Below are positions 9,623 through 17,366 of a DNA stretch of 64,000 bases, in pieces. Numbering within the stretch: the first letter of the stretch is position 1; every line of letters starts with the position of its first letter. The notes below the pieces were generated by a model, which ran no database searches, was not told the origin of the DNA, and worked only from the letters and a program-made list of their open reading frames with translations. Position numbers and translations under genes: made by a program. Source of the stretch: Brevundimonas naejangsanensis (GTDB taxonomy: Bacteria > Pseudomonadota > Alphaproteobacteria > Caulobacterales > Caulobacteraceae). The stretch spans positions 1,719,501-1,783,500 of the forward strand of contig NZ_CP015614.1 of NCBI RefSeq assembly GCF_000635915.2, written 5' to 3'.

Positions 9623-10231
9623 GTGGGCCTGCACAACACGGCAAAGGCGCGTCCATTTGTCTTTGGATTGATTAAAGAAAACGACTGTTCTGAAGCTTGG
9701 AGCAAGAGTTGCAGCCGTGCGGCGATGATCATCACGCCCAGTCTCCACCTTTTGTGGTGCAATGAAGAAGGGCGGCGGCTTCTCGACATCGACCAAGATC
9801 TTGGAGAAGTCGGGAGTCGACTAAGTTTTTCTCAGCGCACCGGTGTTTTCGCCTTCGCCGCCTTTCTGGAGAACCTAGGCGAGGAGCCACGGGCCTGGGT
9901 CCTGGCGCGGCGCGACGGCGGCGGAAACTGCCTGATCATACGGGCTGTGCGGATCACGCTTGGCGACGCCGACGCGTTCATCCTCGCCTTCAGCGACACG
10001 GCAGGGTCGCGCCAACTATGGGCCGACTTCGGTCCCGCGCTCGACCTGACGTCGGCCGAGACCACCCTGCTGAAGCGGCTTGTCGACGGCGCGACGGTGA
10101 CCGAAGCCGCGCGCGACCTCGGCGTGAGCCTGGAAACAGCCCGGACGCACGTCAAGCGGGCCTACGCCAAGCTGGGCGTCAGCAGTCGCGAAGAGATGTT
10201 CGCAAAGATATCGCCCTTCCGCATGTCCTGA
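9623..10231 (+). CDS. PAS-LuxR family transcriptional regulator
   Basis: A 202-residue regulator. The C-terminal LuxR helix-turn-helix is clear (about 142-198: LTSAETTLLKRLVDGATVTE, then LGVSLETARTHVKRAYAKLG). The N-terminal half looks PAS-like (AAMIITPSLHLLWCNEEGRRLL), so it is not an acyl-homoserine-lactone receptor type. The frame is open from an ATG at 9542, but that start would place the palindrome inside the gene. The GTG at 9623 has GGAGG 7 nt upstream, so I chose it. Its place inside the fimbrial locus suggests control of fimbrial genes; this is inference. Confidence 0.8.
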   Translation: MGLHNTAKARPFVFGLIKENDCSEAWSKSCSRAAMIITPSLHLLWCNEEGRRLLDIDQDLGEVGSRLSFSQRTGVFAFAAFLENLGEEPRAWVLARRDGGGNCLIIRAVRITLGDADAFILAFSDTAGSRQLWADFGPALDLTSAETTLLKRLVDGATVTEAARDLGVSLETARTHVKRAYAKLGVSSREEMFAKISPFRMS

Positions 10232-10243
10232 TCTGCGATCAGG
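10227..10243. terminator. Short hairpin between convergent genes
   Basis: CCTGATC and GATCAGG form a perfect 7-bp stem with a TGC loop. It overlaps the regulator stop codon and ends 2 bp before the stop of the convergent gene. There is no clear T-run, so terminator function is uncertain. Confidence 0.3.
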
Positions 10244-10245
10244 GA

Positions 10246-11097
10246 TCAGGCGACGGGACAGGACGGCGGCGGATCGCGCACGATGCGCACCACCTCGTCC
10301 GAACGCTCCGGGCCCGAGCGCATCGCCGTGGTGCGTCTGACCTCAGACACCCAGCCGTCCATGACATAGAGGATGGCGCGCGCATCGCGATCTATCCTGG
10401 TTGCCGCGTCGGAGACTCCCGATGTTTCGGCGACGAACGAGCGCGTTAGCAAGAGATTGCACCCGTCGGCGGAGCGGGACGCGGATTGTGCGCCTGACCT
10501 CGACACCTCGCCTGTACTCTGAGGGAACTGTTCGAAACGACCTTCCAACAATGGCTGCCGCGGCTGCATTTCCGCCAGCAAGGCGACGTCGCTCAACAGC
10601 AGCGACAGTAGGTCCGAGCGGTCAAGCCCAGCCGCCAAGGCGTCTCGTTCCCTCTGCGCCAGTCCCAGCTCGCTAAGCCTCGCGAGGTAGGCCGCTCGGA
10701 CGGTTGGCCAGTCCGCGAAAGCCAGAGGGCGGCCAGACATGTCCGCAGTGATGACCACGTCCACGCCCACCCAGCCTTGAAGCAGCCGCTCCAGACCGGA
10801 ATCGCGACTGTCGGTCAAGGAAGCTTCCAGCAGCCGGAACCGGAGGGTCAACCGTTCGGACGAGGCCGCCAGGGTCTCCAGTTCAAACCTCTGGCGGTTG
10901 ACCTGACGGGCCTCGCTGCCTCCTGCATAGGACGTAAGTTCGGTCTCGCTGACGAACACGCGCCGATCGCCCACAGCGTCAGGCTGACGCTGCACCTCGA
11001 GGGTCGGCGGCGGGGTATCGGCAAGCGCGACTACGGGCGGCGGCGTCTGCGGCGCCGCGAAGTACAGGACGGAAAGCGCCGTCAAAAGGATCTTCAT
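10246..11097 (-). CDS. Exported protein of unknown function
   Basis: A 283-residue protein with a Sec-type signal (MKILLTALSVLYFAAP) and a Pro-rich segment after it (TPPPVVALADTPPP). The body has alternating polar and hydrophobic residues suggesting beta strands, then a helical part (about 150-200, rich in Leu, Ala and Arg). Two Cys occur late (DGCNLLL and PPSCPVA, two residues from the end). I do not recognise the family. The frame is open 15 codons further upstream; the chosen ATG gives a proper signal. It points opposite to the fimbrial genes and shares a 192-bp divergent region with the next subunit gene, which contains a CtrA-like box, so a link to the fimbria is possible. Confidence 0.65.
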   Translation of the reverse strand: MKILLTALSVLYFAAPQTPPPVVALADTPPPTLEVQRQPDAVGDRRVFVSETELTSYAGGSEARQVNRQRFELETLAASSERLTLRFRLLEASLTDSRDSGLERLLQGWVGVDVVITADMSGRPLAFADWPTVRAAYLARLSELGLAQRERDALAAGLDRSDLLSLLLSDVALLAEMQPRQPLLEGRFEQFPQSTGEVSRSGAQSASRSADGCNLLLTRSFVAETSGVSDAATRIDRDARAILYVMDGWVSEVRRTTAMRSGPERSDEVVRIVRDPPPSCPVA

Positions 11098-11223
11098 GCG
11101 GCCTTTCTCACTCGGCTCGGACGTGAGGCTACGGCGCCTCAATTCGCGCTTGCGGCGAATTGCATCGATTAATCATGAAATTAACTATCTTTTCTTTCGG
11201 CGCGTACCCCATATTGGGGACGA

Positions 11224-11239
11224 TTAACAAAACCCTAAC
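11224..11239 (+). promoter_or_regulatory. CtrA-like box before the second fimbrial subunit gene
   Basis: TTAA at 11224, a 7-nt spacer, then CTAAC. This is one mismatch from the CtrA consensus and uses the same half-site pair as the box at 8456. It is 51 bp before the ATG at 11290. A second pair, TTAA with an 8-nt spacer and TTAAC, is at 11169-11185, and a small dyad CCCCA/TGGGG is at 11207-11219. The site could act on either of the divergent genes. Confidence 0.45.
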
Positions 11240-11289
11240 GTGCTCCTTAGCCCTCAGATGAGGGAGCGGCGACATTCGCCGGGGAGCCG

Positions 11290-11835
11290 ATGCGAACAGC
11301 CTGTTTGCTTGCAGCCGCGATGCTGGTCACAGCGGGAACGGCGGCCAAGGCTGATGACGCCGGGCGCAAGGCGCTGGTGCTCGAAGCCGTCGGCCGTATT
11401 TCCCCCAAATGCGACATCGGCGCCTTGGGCGGCGTCGATCTCGGCGATCTGCGACGCAGCGGCTTGGCCGTCGAGACGCGCTTCGGCCTGAGCTGCAACG
11501 TCCCCTTCGACATCAATCTGCGCTCCGCCAACGGCGGGTTGGCGCATGAGACCCTGCCGCGGGGCCAAGGGCCGTACAGCGGTCTGGCGGCCTATCGCCT
11601 GGCGATCAACGTGCCCCTGGAAAGCGGGCATCCGGGCCGAGGCGGCCTAGGCGGCGCAGCGACCGGCGACTTCACCAGCCGGCAGTTGATGGCCGGTCAG
11701 GTGATCTCGAGCCGCGGCGGCGTCGCCTTCGACGGCGGCCGCCTGAACATAGAGATGATGGAGCCCGAAGGCGCCGGCCTGCTGGCCGGGCGCTACTGGG
11801 AAACCGTGGAGATCAGCCTCGTGCCGAGGCTGTAA
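11290..11835 (+). CDS. Exported pilin-like protein (minor fimbrial subunit)
   Basis: A 181-residue protein with a signal peptide (cleavage near AKA-DD). The mature protein has SPKCDIGALGGVDLGDL and GLSCNVPFDINLRSANGGL, a Cys pair and strand pattern like spore-coat-U or Csu-type fimbrial subunits. The C-terminus (GRYWETVEISLVPRL) resembles the last strand of pilins. I infer a minor subunit or adaptor. The gene is followed after 155 bp by the larger subunit gene in the same direction. Confidence 0.65.
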   Translation: MRTACLLAAAMLVTAGTAAKADDAGRKALVLEAVGRISPKCDIGALGGVDLGDLRRSGLAVETRFGLSCNVPFDINLRSANGGLAHETLPRGQGPYSGLAAYRLAINVPLESGHPGRGGLGGAATGDFTSRQLMAGQVISSRGGVAFDGGRLNIEMMEPEGAGLLAGRYWETVEISLVPRL

Positions 11836-11990
11836 GGACCGGCGATGGTCGTGAAGCACAACGAGCGTCGAGCGGACGCCTGGCGCCCCAGCGGGCTGCT
11901 GAGCGGACTGTGCGAAAGCTCGGCGCGTGCAGCGCGGCCAAAGCGGGTGTGACTCGCGCAATCCTGCGCACTTCTTGGAGGAAGACTGAA

Positions 11991-12761
11991 ATGAAAGCCT
12001 ATCAACTGATCGCCGGCGTCGCTGCGCTGGCCCTGTCCGCTACCGCCGCTTCGGCCGGCAGCTTCAGCCAGAGCGCGTACAACATCGGGCCGTTCATCGG
12101 CGGCGCCACCAGCAGCCAAAACTTCGTTGCTGGCCAATTGGCTGCCGGTGTTGGCAAATCGGCCAACCTTCTCAGCGGCGGCGACGAAATCGCCTCGTGG
12201 ATCTCGGCCTCGGGCAGCGTCGCCAACAACATCGGCACCGCCGGCAACGCCCAAGCCAGCTTCACCCTGAAGGGCGAAGTCTCGCAGGACTGCTCCTTCT
12301 ACTCGGGTGCCATCAACACCGTCCTGAACTTCGGCCAGATCGGCATCAACACGCTGGACAACGGCGGCGTTGACGACGCCTTCGACATGGTCAGCCCGGC
12401 CAACGCCTCGATCGAGACCAACACCGCAGGCTGCAACACCCGCAACGAAGTGCGCATCACCAAGACCAACGGCGCCATCGGCATGAAGTCGAACTACGCC
12501 GGCGCTTTCGACGGCGCGCAGTTCCAAGCCAACCTGCCTTACAAGGTTGACGCCAGCTGGACCGGCGTTCCCGCCGGCGCCGGTTCGGCGACCGCCTCGA
12601 CGCAAACGCTGAGCGTCGGCGCCAACCAAGCGGGCGACGTGAAGGTCCAGGGCGCCTGGAAGTCGCACTTCAACGTCAACATCAACGTGCCGGTGCCGAC
12701 CAAGTCGCTGGTCTCGGGCGTCTATCAGGACACCCTGACGATCGAACTGGCCGCCATCTAA
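11991..12761 (+). CDS. Fimbrial major subunit (chaperone-usher pilin)
   Basis: A 256-residue protein with a signal peptide (MKAYQLIAGVAALALSATAA, cleavage after ASA). A segment of about 65 residues precedes the pilin-like core, which starts FTLKGEVSQDCSFYSG and has a second Cys at NTAGCNTRNE. The end, SGVYQDTLTIELAAI, is the classical last strand of usher-secreted subunits. The low-complexity Ala/Gly/Ser/Asn composition fits a major structural subunit. The ATG at 11991 is preceded by GGAGGAAG; the frame upstream is unlikely to be translated. A strong hairpin follows, separating it from the chaperone gene. Confidence 0.75.
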   Translation: MKAYQLIAGVAALALSATAASAGSFSQSAYNIGPFIGGATSSQNFVAGQLAAGVGKSANLLSGGDEIASWISASGSVANNIGTAGNAQASFTLKGEVSQDCSFYSGAINTVLNFGQIGINTLDNGGVDDAFDMVSPANASIETNTAGCNTRNEVRITKTNGAIGMKSNYAGAFDGAQFQANLPYKVDASWTGVPAGAGSATASTQTLSVGANQAGDVKVQGAWKSHFNVNINVPVPTKSLVSGVYQDTLTIELAAI

Positions 12762-12784
12762 AAACGGCTGAGTAAGACGCGAAG

Positions 12785-12813
12785 AAGCCCGCCCGGCCCT
12801 GTCGGGCGGGCTT
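12785..12813 (+). terminator. Hairpin after the major pilin gene
   Basis: AAGCCCGCCCG pairs perfectly with CGGGCGGGCTT over 11 bp with a 7-nt loop. There is no long T-run beyond the stem. It lies 24 bp after the pilin stop and could act as terminator or as an mRNA-stabilising 3' end. Confidence 0.7.
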
Positions 12814-12845
12814 CGACCGTCATTAGCCAAGTATTGGCGTATCAG

Positions 12846-12861
12846 TGGCACGAATTCTGCA
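12846..12861 (+). promoter_or_regulatory. Sigma-54-type promoter before the chaperone-usher operon
   Basis: TGGCACGAATTCTGCA fits the -24/-12 consensus TGGCACG-N4-TTGCA with one mismatch. The invariant GG (12847-12848) and GC (12859-12860) are exactly 10 nt apart. The predicted start point is near 12872, giving a leader of about 33 nt before the ATG at 12905. The site lies after the pilin terminator, in a place where a new promoter is expected. Confidence 0.65.
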
Positions 12862-12904
12862 TGACATCGGTACACGAGTCAGCAGGCCACGGGGGAGGAT
12901 CATT

Positions 12905-13789
12905 ATGGGATCAGGGCTGAAAGAGCGGGCGGCGCCTCGCCCTCATCGACACAAGAAGATGTCCCGCCTTGGGCTGCTCCTGGTCGCCACCCTGTTCCTG
13001 GGAATTACCGCCACCGCCGTCGAAGCGATGCGGGTATCGCCCATGGTCGCGGAAATCTCATCGCGCGGCGCGGGATCCTCGGCCCGGATCGAAGTGCAGA
13101 ACCTCGCAGCCAAGGCTCTGCCTTATGAGACGCGGATCACGCGCATCTCCTTTGACGCGGACGGAAAGCTGGTGGAAACCCCGGCGGACGAAGACTTCCT
13201 GGTCTTCCCGCCTCAGGGCGTCGTGCCGGTTCGCGGACGCCAGGTGATCCGGGTCCAGTGGGTCGGCGACCCCGACATCGACGTGTCGCGCGCCTATTAC
13301 GTCGGCATTCGCCAGCTTCCGGTCGAACTGGAGGAAGGCGCCAATGGCGACCTCGCCGCCCAGGTCCAGGTCGTCTACCACATGAAGTCGCTGGTCACAG
13401 TCGCGCCCCCCGGGGCTACGGCAGACGTCTCGGTCGTCAGCGCCCGGGCGATCGAAATCGACGCCGCCCCGGCCGCCCCCGTCATCGACGAGAGCGTTGG
13501 CGGCACGGGCGAGGCCGTCGCCCATCCGGATGCAGCCAAGGTTCCTGGCGTCGAGGTCCGTGTGCGCAACGCCGGACGCCGCTACGCCCTGATGAGCGGC
13601 GCCACCTGGTGGGTCGAGGGCCTTGGTCCCGACGGCGCGCGCACCGAAATCCGTCTCGACGCCTCCACGGTCAACGAAGCTGTGGGCGCCGGCTATCTGG
13701 AACCCCTGAAAGGCGATCGTACCTTCTACCTTCCTACCAACGTCGCCTTCTCGCCTGATGCGCCGATCAAGGTGCGTTTCAGCCAATGA
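12905..13789 (+). CDS. Periplasmic fimbrial chaperone
   Basis: A 294-residue PapD/FimC-type chaperone that would fold subunits in the periplasm and hand them to the usher. After a signal with a long basic n-region (hydrophobic 23-38) come MRVSPMVAEI and RIEVQNLAAKALPYETRIT, the first Ig-like domain. VRGRQVIRVQWVGDPDIDVS and YYVGIRQLPVEL match the conserved G1-strand and subunit-binding region. The second domain seems to have an insertion of about 30 residues rich in Ala, Pro and Gly. The ATG at 12905 has GGGGGAGG 7 nt upstream; a longer frame from 12845 would begin inside the sigma-54-type promoter. The stop overlaps the usher start as ATGA. Confidence 0.85.
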   Translation: MGSGLKERAAPRPHRHKKMSRLGLLLVATLFLGITATAVEAMRVSPMVAEISSRGAGSSARIEVQNLAAKALPYETRITRISFDADGKLVETPADEDFLVFPPQGVVPVRGRQVIRVQWVGDPDIDVSRAYYVGIRQLPVELEEGANGDLAAQVQVVYHMKSLVTVAPPGATADVSVVSARAIEIDAAPAAPVIDESVGGTGEAVAHPDAAKVPGVEVRVRNAGRRYALMSGATWWVEGLGPDGARTEIRLDASTVNEAVGAGYLEPLKGDRTFYLPTNVAFSPDAPIKVRFSQ

Positions 13790-16413
13790 AGCCGCGCCTC
13801 GTCCCCACGGCGATCCTGGCGTCGGTGCTGGCGTCAAACGGCGGGGCGCCCGCCGTCGCGGCGCCGTTCAACGAGGACGCGCCGATCATCACCGCGCCGC
13901 CTCGGTTCGAGGAACCGCCCCAGGCGCAAAGCCCAGAAGCGCAAAGCCCGCCTTCTGCCGCCGCCCAAACCAGCGACCAGCCGGCGGTCGTCGTGCGCCC
14001 GGACATCAACCCCTACAACCGCGACATCACCCTGACGGCGCCGCTGACGTTCAATCGGCGGCCGCTGGGCGAAGTCCCGGTGACGCTGACCCGCGACGAC
14101 CGCTTCATTGTCGAAACAGCCGCCTTCCTGGAGCTGATCACGCCGCTGCTTACCGACGATGCGGCCGCTGCGCTGGCGTCCCGTCTGGCCGGTCAGCAGG
14201 GCTTCGAAGGCGAGGAGTTGGCCGAACAAGGGGTATCCCTCGAGTATGATCCGACGGCCCTGTCGCTGCTGGTGGTCCGCATCGCCCCCAACCTGCGGCG
14301 GCTCGAGGTGTTGTTCGAGCGCGGGGATCGCGAAGCGGAAGGTTTGGCCCCCCTGCCCTTCTCCGCCTTTCTAAACGCGGCGGCGTCCTGGAGCTATCGC
14401 CATGCGACCGGCGACGCCCCCGCGCCGAACGTCTATTTGAACGGCGCCAGCCGCTGGCGCGGGCTGGTGCTGGAGGCGGAGGTTCAAGGCCGCGAGACGC
14501 TGGGATCGGGCGACTATGAATGGCTACGACGGTACGCTCGTTTCGTCTTTGACCAGCCGCAGGACTATCGACGCTGGACCCTCGGTGATCTCAACCCCGA
14601 GTTCCGGGGTCTGCAAGGGTATGCCGACGTGGGCGGCGTGGGGGTGACGCGCCAGCGGCGCCGCTTCGATCCCTATCGCCCCAACGTCTTCCGTCAGGAC
14701 AGGCAACTTTTGCTGCAGAGCGAGTCGACGGTACGTATCCTGCGCAACGGCGCCCTGGTGCGCGAACTGCGCCTGGACCCCGGCCAGTACGACCTGTCGA
14801 ACCTGCCGGTGCAGACGGGGAGCAACGATCTCGAAGTCGTCGTAGTCGACGGATCGGGGGCTTCGCAGTCCTATCGCTATAGCGCCTATATAGACTCTAT
14901 CGACCTGGATCCTGGCGAGTATGAGTACGGCGGCTATTTCGGCGTGGCCGGGCGGCCCAGCTTCGGACAGCCCGATTATTCCAACGGCGACCTCGCCTTC
15001 ACGGGCTACTGGCGCAAGGCCTTCATCGACCGGCCGGCGCTGGGCTTGGGCCTGCAGGCTAGCGAGCGGGTCCAAATGGGCAACGCCCAGACCCAGTTCA
15101 TCCTGCGCAACGGGTCACGCCTCAACCTCCAGGCCGGCGTTAGCAATAGCGAGACCGCCGGCAGCGGCTACGCCGTAGTCGCGGCCTACGACTTCTATGT
15201 CGACCGCCCCACCACCTCGGATTTCTTTACAGTCCAGTTCGAACACGTGTCTGAGGGGTTTGCGACCCTGTCGGACCCCGACGCCTCCAACCCCGTAGCC
15301 TGGCAGGTCTATGGCCAGTATTCCCGCGTCTTTTCCGATCGCCTCTACGGCAGCTTGGGCCTAGCCTACAACAAGTCGCGTGACGACGCCGGGCTGGGCG
15401 ATTCATTCCGCTCGGACCTCACAGCCAACTACGCCATCAACCGTCAGTGGAGCGCACAGGCGGGGTTGAACTACCTCAAGTATGAGGACACGCCCGGCGG
15501 CCGCCGCGATCGCGACGGCTGGGGCTTCACCTTGGCTCTGACCTGGCGTCCTTCAAGCGATGTGCGCGCCGACGCGCGTTACGATTCCAACCTGAACAGC
15601 GCTTCGGCCTCCTTCTACAAGATCCCTGAGAACCTGGCCGGATCGTTCGGCTATTCCGCCATCGCCACCTATGACGACGGCCCCGCCAGCTTGCTGGGCG
15701 GCGTCGACTATGTCGGCAATCGCTTTAACGCCTCGGTTTCGCATGCTGGCTACGGTCAGGACTTCGGCTCGATCGGCGATCAGCAGGTCACGACGGCCAG
15801 CGTCTCGACGGCTATCGCTTTCGCTGGCGGCAAAGCCGCCATTGGCCGCCGCGTCGCCGACAGTTTCGCTATCCTGTACGGCCACCCCAGTCTGCAAGGT
15901 CGGCCCGTCATCGCGGGCGAAGTCCTGCGCGATGGCCGGTACTCGGCGGCCAGCGGCCCGCTCGGCCCCGTGTTGTATCCTTACCTGGGATCGTACGTGA
16001 ACGACTCCGTCTACTATGACGTCATCGACGTGCCCGCCGGCTATGACATCGGCGAGGGCGTGCGAAGGGTGAGGCCGGCCTATCGCAGTGGATATGCGTT
16101 CGAGATCGGGTCGGACGCCTTTGTCAGCGCGGTGGGCTCCGTCACCGGACGCGGCGCCGCCGGCCCTGCACCGCTGTCGCTGATCGGTGGGCGCGTCATC
16201 GCCCTGGACGAGCCGGACGCTGCACCGCAGCCCTTCTTCACCAATAGCGTCGGCCGGTTCGCCGTCCAAGGATTGAAGCCGGGCGGGCGATATCGCGTTG
16301 AACTGTTCACGGATCCCAGGGGCGGTTTCGACTTCACCGTCCCGGCCGACAATGACGGCCTCTACAATCTGCGTGTCGTCCACGTCGACATCGCTGCGCC
16401 CGAGGGAGATTAA
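13786..16413 (+). CDS. Fimbrial outer-membrane usher
   Basis: An 875-residue PapC/FimD-like usher, the outer-membrane pore that assembles and exports the fimbria. A signal peptide (about 1-26) precedes an N-terminal domain with PLTFNRRPLGEVPVTLTRDD. Usher-type strands follow (RRWTLGDLNPEFRG, LLLQSESTVRILRNG, LPVQTGSNDLEVVVVDGSG), then the barrel and a C-terminal Ig-like domain (RVIALDEPDA, FTNSVGRFAVQGLKPGGRY). The length is normal for the family. It is translationally coupled to the chaperone (4-nt overlap) and followed after 2 nt by the last gene of the operon. Confidence 0.9.
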   Translation: MKPRLVPTAILASVLASNGGAPAVAAPFNEDAPIITAPPRFEEPPQAQSPEAQSPPSAAAQTSDQPAVVVRPDINPYNRDITLTAPLTFNRRPLGEVPVTLTRDDRFIVETAAFLELITPLLTDDAAAALASRLAGQQGFEGEELAEQGVSLEYDPTALSLLVVRIAPNLRRLEVLFERGDREAEGLAPLPFSAFLNAAASWSYRHATGDAPAPNVYLNGASRWRGLVLEAEVQGRETLGSGDYEWLRRYARFVFDQPQDYRRWTLGDLNPEFRGLQGYADVGGVGVTRQRRRFDPYRPNVFRQDRQLLLQSESTVRILRNGALVRELRLDPGQYDLSNLPVQTGSNDLEVVVVDGSGASQSYRYSAYIDSIDLDPGEYEYGGYFGVAGRPSFGQPDYSNGDLAFTGYWRKAFIDRPALGLGLQASERVQMGNAQTQFILRNGSRLNLQAGVSNSETAGSGYAVVAAYDFYVDRPTTSDFFTVQFEHVSEGFATLSDPDASNPVAWQVYGQYSRVFSDRLYGSLGLAYNKSRDDAGLGDSFRSDLTANYAINRQWSAQAGLNYLKYEDTPGGRRDRDGWGFTLALTWRPSSDVRADARYDSNLNSASASFYKIPENLAGSFGYSAIATYDDGPASLLGGVDYVGNRFNASVSHAGYGQDFGSIGDQQVTTASVSTAIAFAGGKAAIGRRVADSFAILYGHPSLQGRPVIAGEVLRDGRYSAASGPLGPVLYPYLGSYVNDSVYYDVIDVPAGYDIGEGVRRVRPAYRSGYAFEIGSDAFVSAVGSVTGRGAAGPAPLSLIGGRVIALDEPDAAPQPFFTNSVGRFAVQGLKPGGRYRVELFTDPRGGFDFTVPADNDGLYNLRVVHVDIAAPEGD

Positions 16414-16415
16414 GC

Positions 16416-17366
16416 ATGAGCGTTCTTCAAAAACGTGCGGCGTCAGCTTTAGCCGGCTTGGCGCTGGTCGCGACGCTGGGGGCGACCGGAGCCGCCTCGG
16501 CACAGCCGTCCCGGCCCTCGTCAGGTTGCCTGTTGCGGATCGAGCCGCAGTTGGCCCGGTGGGAAATCCGAGGCTATGACCCCTATGGAGGCGACGCCGC
16601 TTTCGCCACCTTCGATATAGCGTGGACGAATGAGGGCGAGGCGGCCTGTGACGGCGAGGTGGAGGTCAACACCCAGGGCCTGCCCTTCGGCTTGCGGCCC
16701 GCCACCGGGCCGAGCGGTCGCTGGACCACTTTGCCCTACAGCCTTACGGACGAATATTCGGCGGCGAACCTGACCCCAGTGGCGGGGCGATCTCAGGCCC
16801 GCCCAGGCGGCGTGTCTCTGGCGCTTCAACCCGGCGCTCGCCTCATGCGTCGCTATCGCTTCGAAGTCGACGTCGATCAGCTGAGCCAGGACGGCCTTTT
16901 CGAGCAGACGGTGCAGTTCGCCTTCCGCTCCACGGACAACCGGATAACCGTCGACAAACTGGTGGTGCTTGCGCTCAACGTCCAGCCGTCGGCGGTCATG
17001 GGGCTGCGTGGCGCCTTCATCCGCACGGACGGCGGCGGACGGATCGAGCTGGGCGAGCTGACCGAGGGCGGGACCAACCTGCCGTTGCAGGTGTGGGTCA
17101 AGAGCACCGGCGGCTATCGCGTCGCCGTGTCGTCGCGCAACAAGGGGCGTCTCGTGCTGGCGGAGGACTCGTCATGGTGGGTGCCTTATCGCCTAAGTCT
17201 GAACAGCCGCCCTATCAACTTGGGCATCGGCGGCCACGTGGAGAGTCGCAAAGGCACAGGCATGAACGAAGACGCCTATGACCTACAACTTCAGGTAGGC
17301 GAGACAGCCAGGCGCCGGGCTGGCCTCTATTCCGACCTAATCGAACTGACCGTTGCACCAATCTAA
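16416..17366 (+). CDS. Putative fimbrial tip subunit or adhesin
   Basis: A 316-residue exported protein with a signal peptide (cleavage near ASA-QP). It starts its mature part with [16 protein letters not shown] and has a second Cys in [11 protein letters not shown]. The end, [14 protein letters not shown], has the pilin-type last strand. It is about twice the size of a single pilin domain, so two domains are likely, as in tip adhesins. It is the last gene of the chaperone-usher operon, a common place for the tip subunit. Its stop overlaps the stop of the convergent malate synthase gene by 3 bases, with no room for a terminator. The function is inferred from context. Confidence 0.65.
   Translation: MSVLQKRAASALAGLALVATLGATGAASAQPSRPSSGCLLRIEPQLARWEIRGYDPYGGDAAFATFDIAWTNEGEAACDGEVEVNTQGLPFGLRPATGPSGRWTTLPYSLTDEYSAANLTPVAGRSQARPGGVSLALQPGARLMRRYRFEVDVDQLSQDGLFEQTVQFAFRSTDNRITVDKLVVLALNVQPSAVMGLRGAFIRTDGGGRIELGELTEGGTNLPLQVWVKSTGGYRVAVSSRNKGRLVLAEDSSWWVPYRLSLNSRPINLGIGGHVESRKGTGMNEDAYDLQLQVGETARRRAGLYSDLIELTVAPI

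Noticed and set aside
11169..11185. TTAA-N8-TTAAC as a CtrA box
   Set aside because: Spacer is 8 nt rather than 7; kept only as a note beside the better site at 11224.
12845..12904. N-terminal extension of the chaperone from 12845
   Set aside because: It would begin inside the sigma-54-type promoter and has no ribosome-binding site, while 12905 has a strong one.
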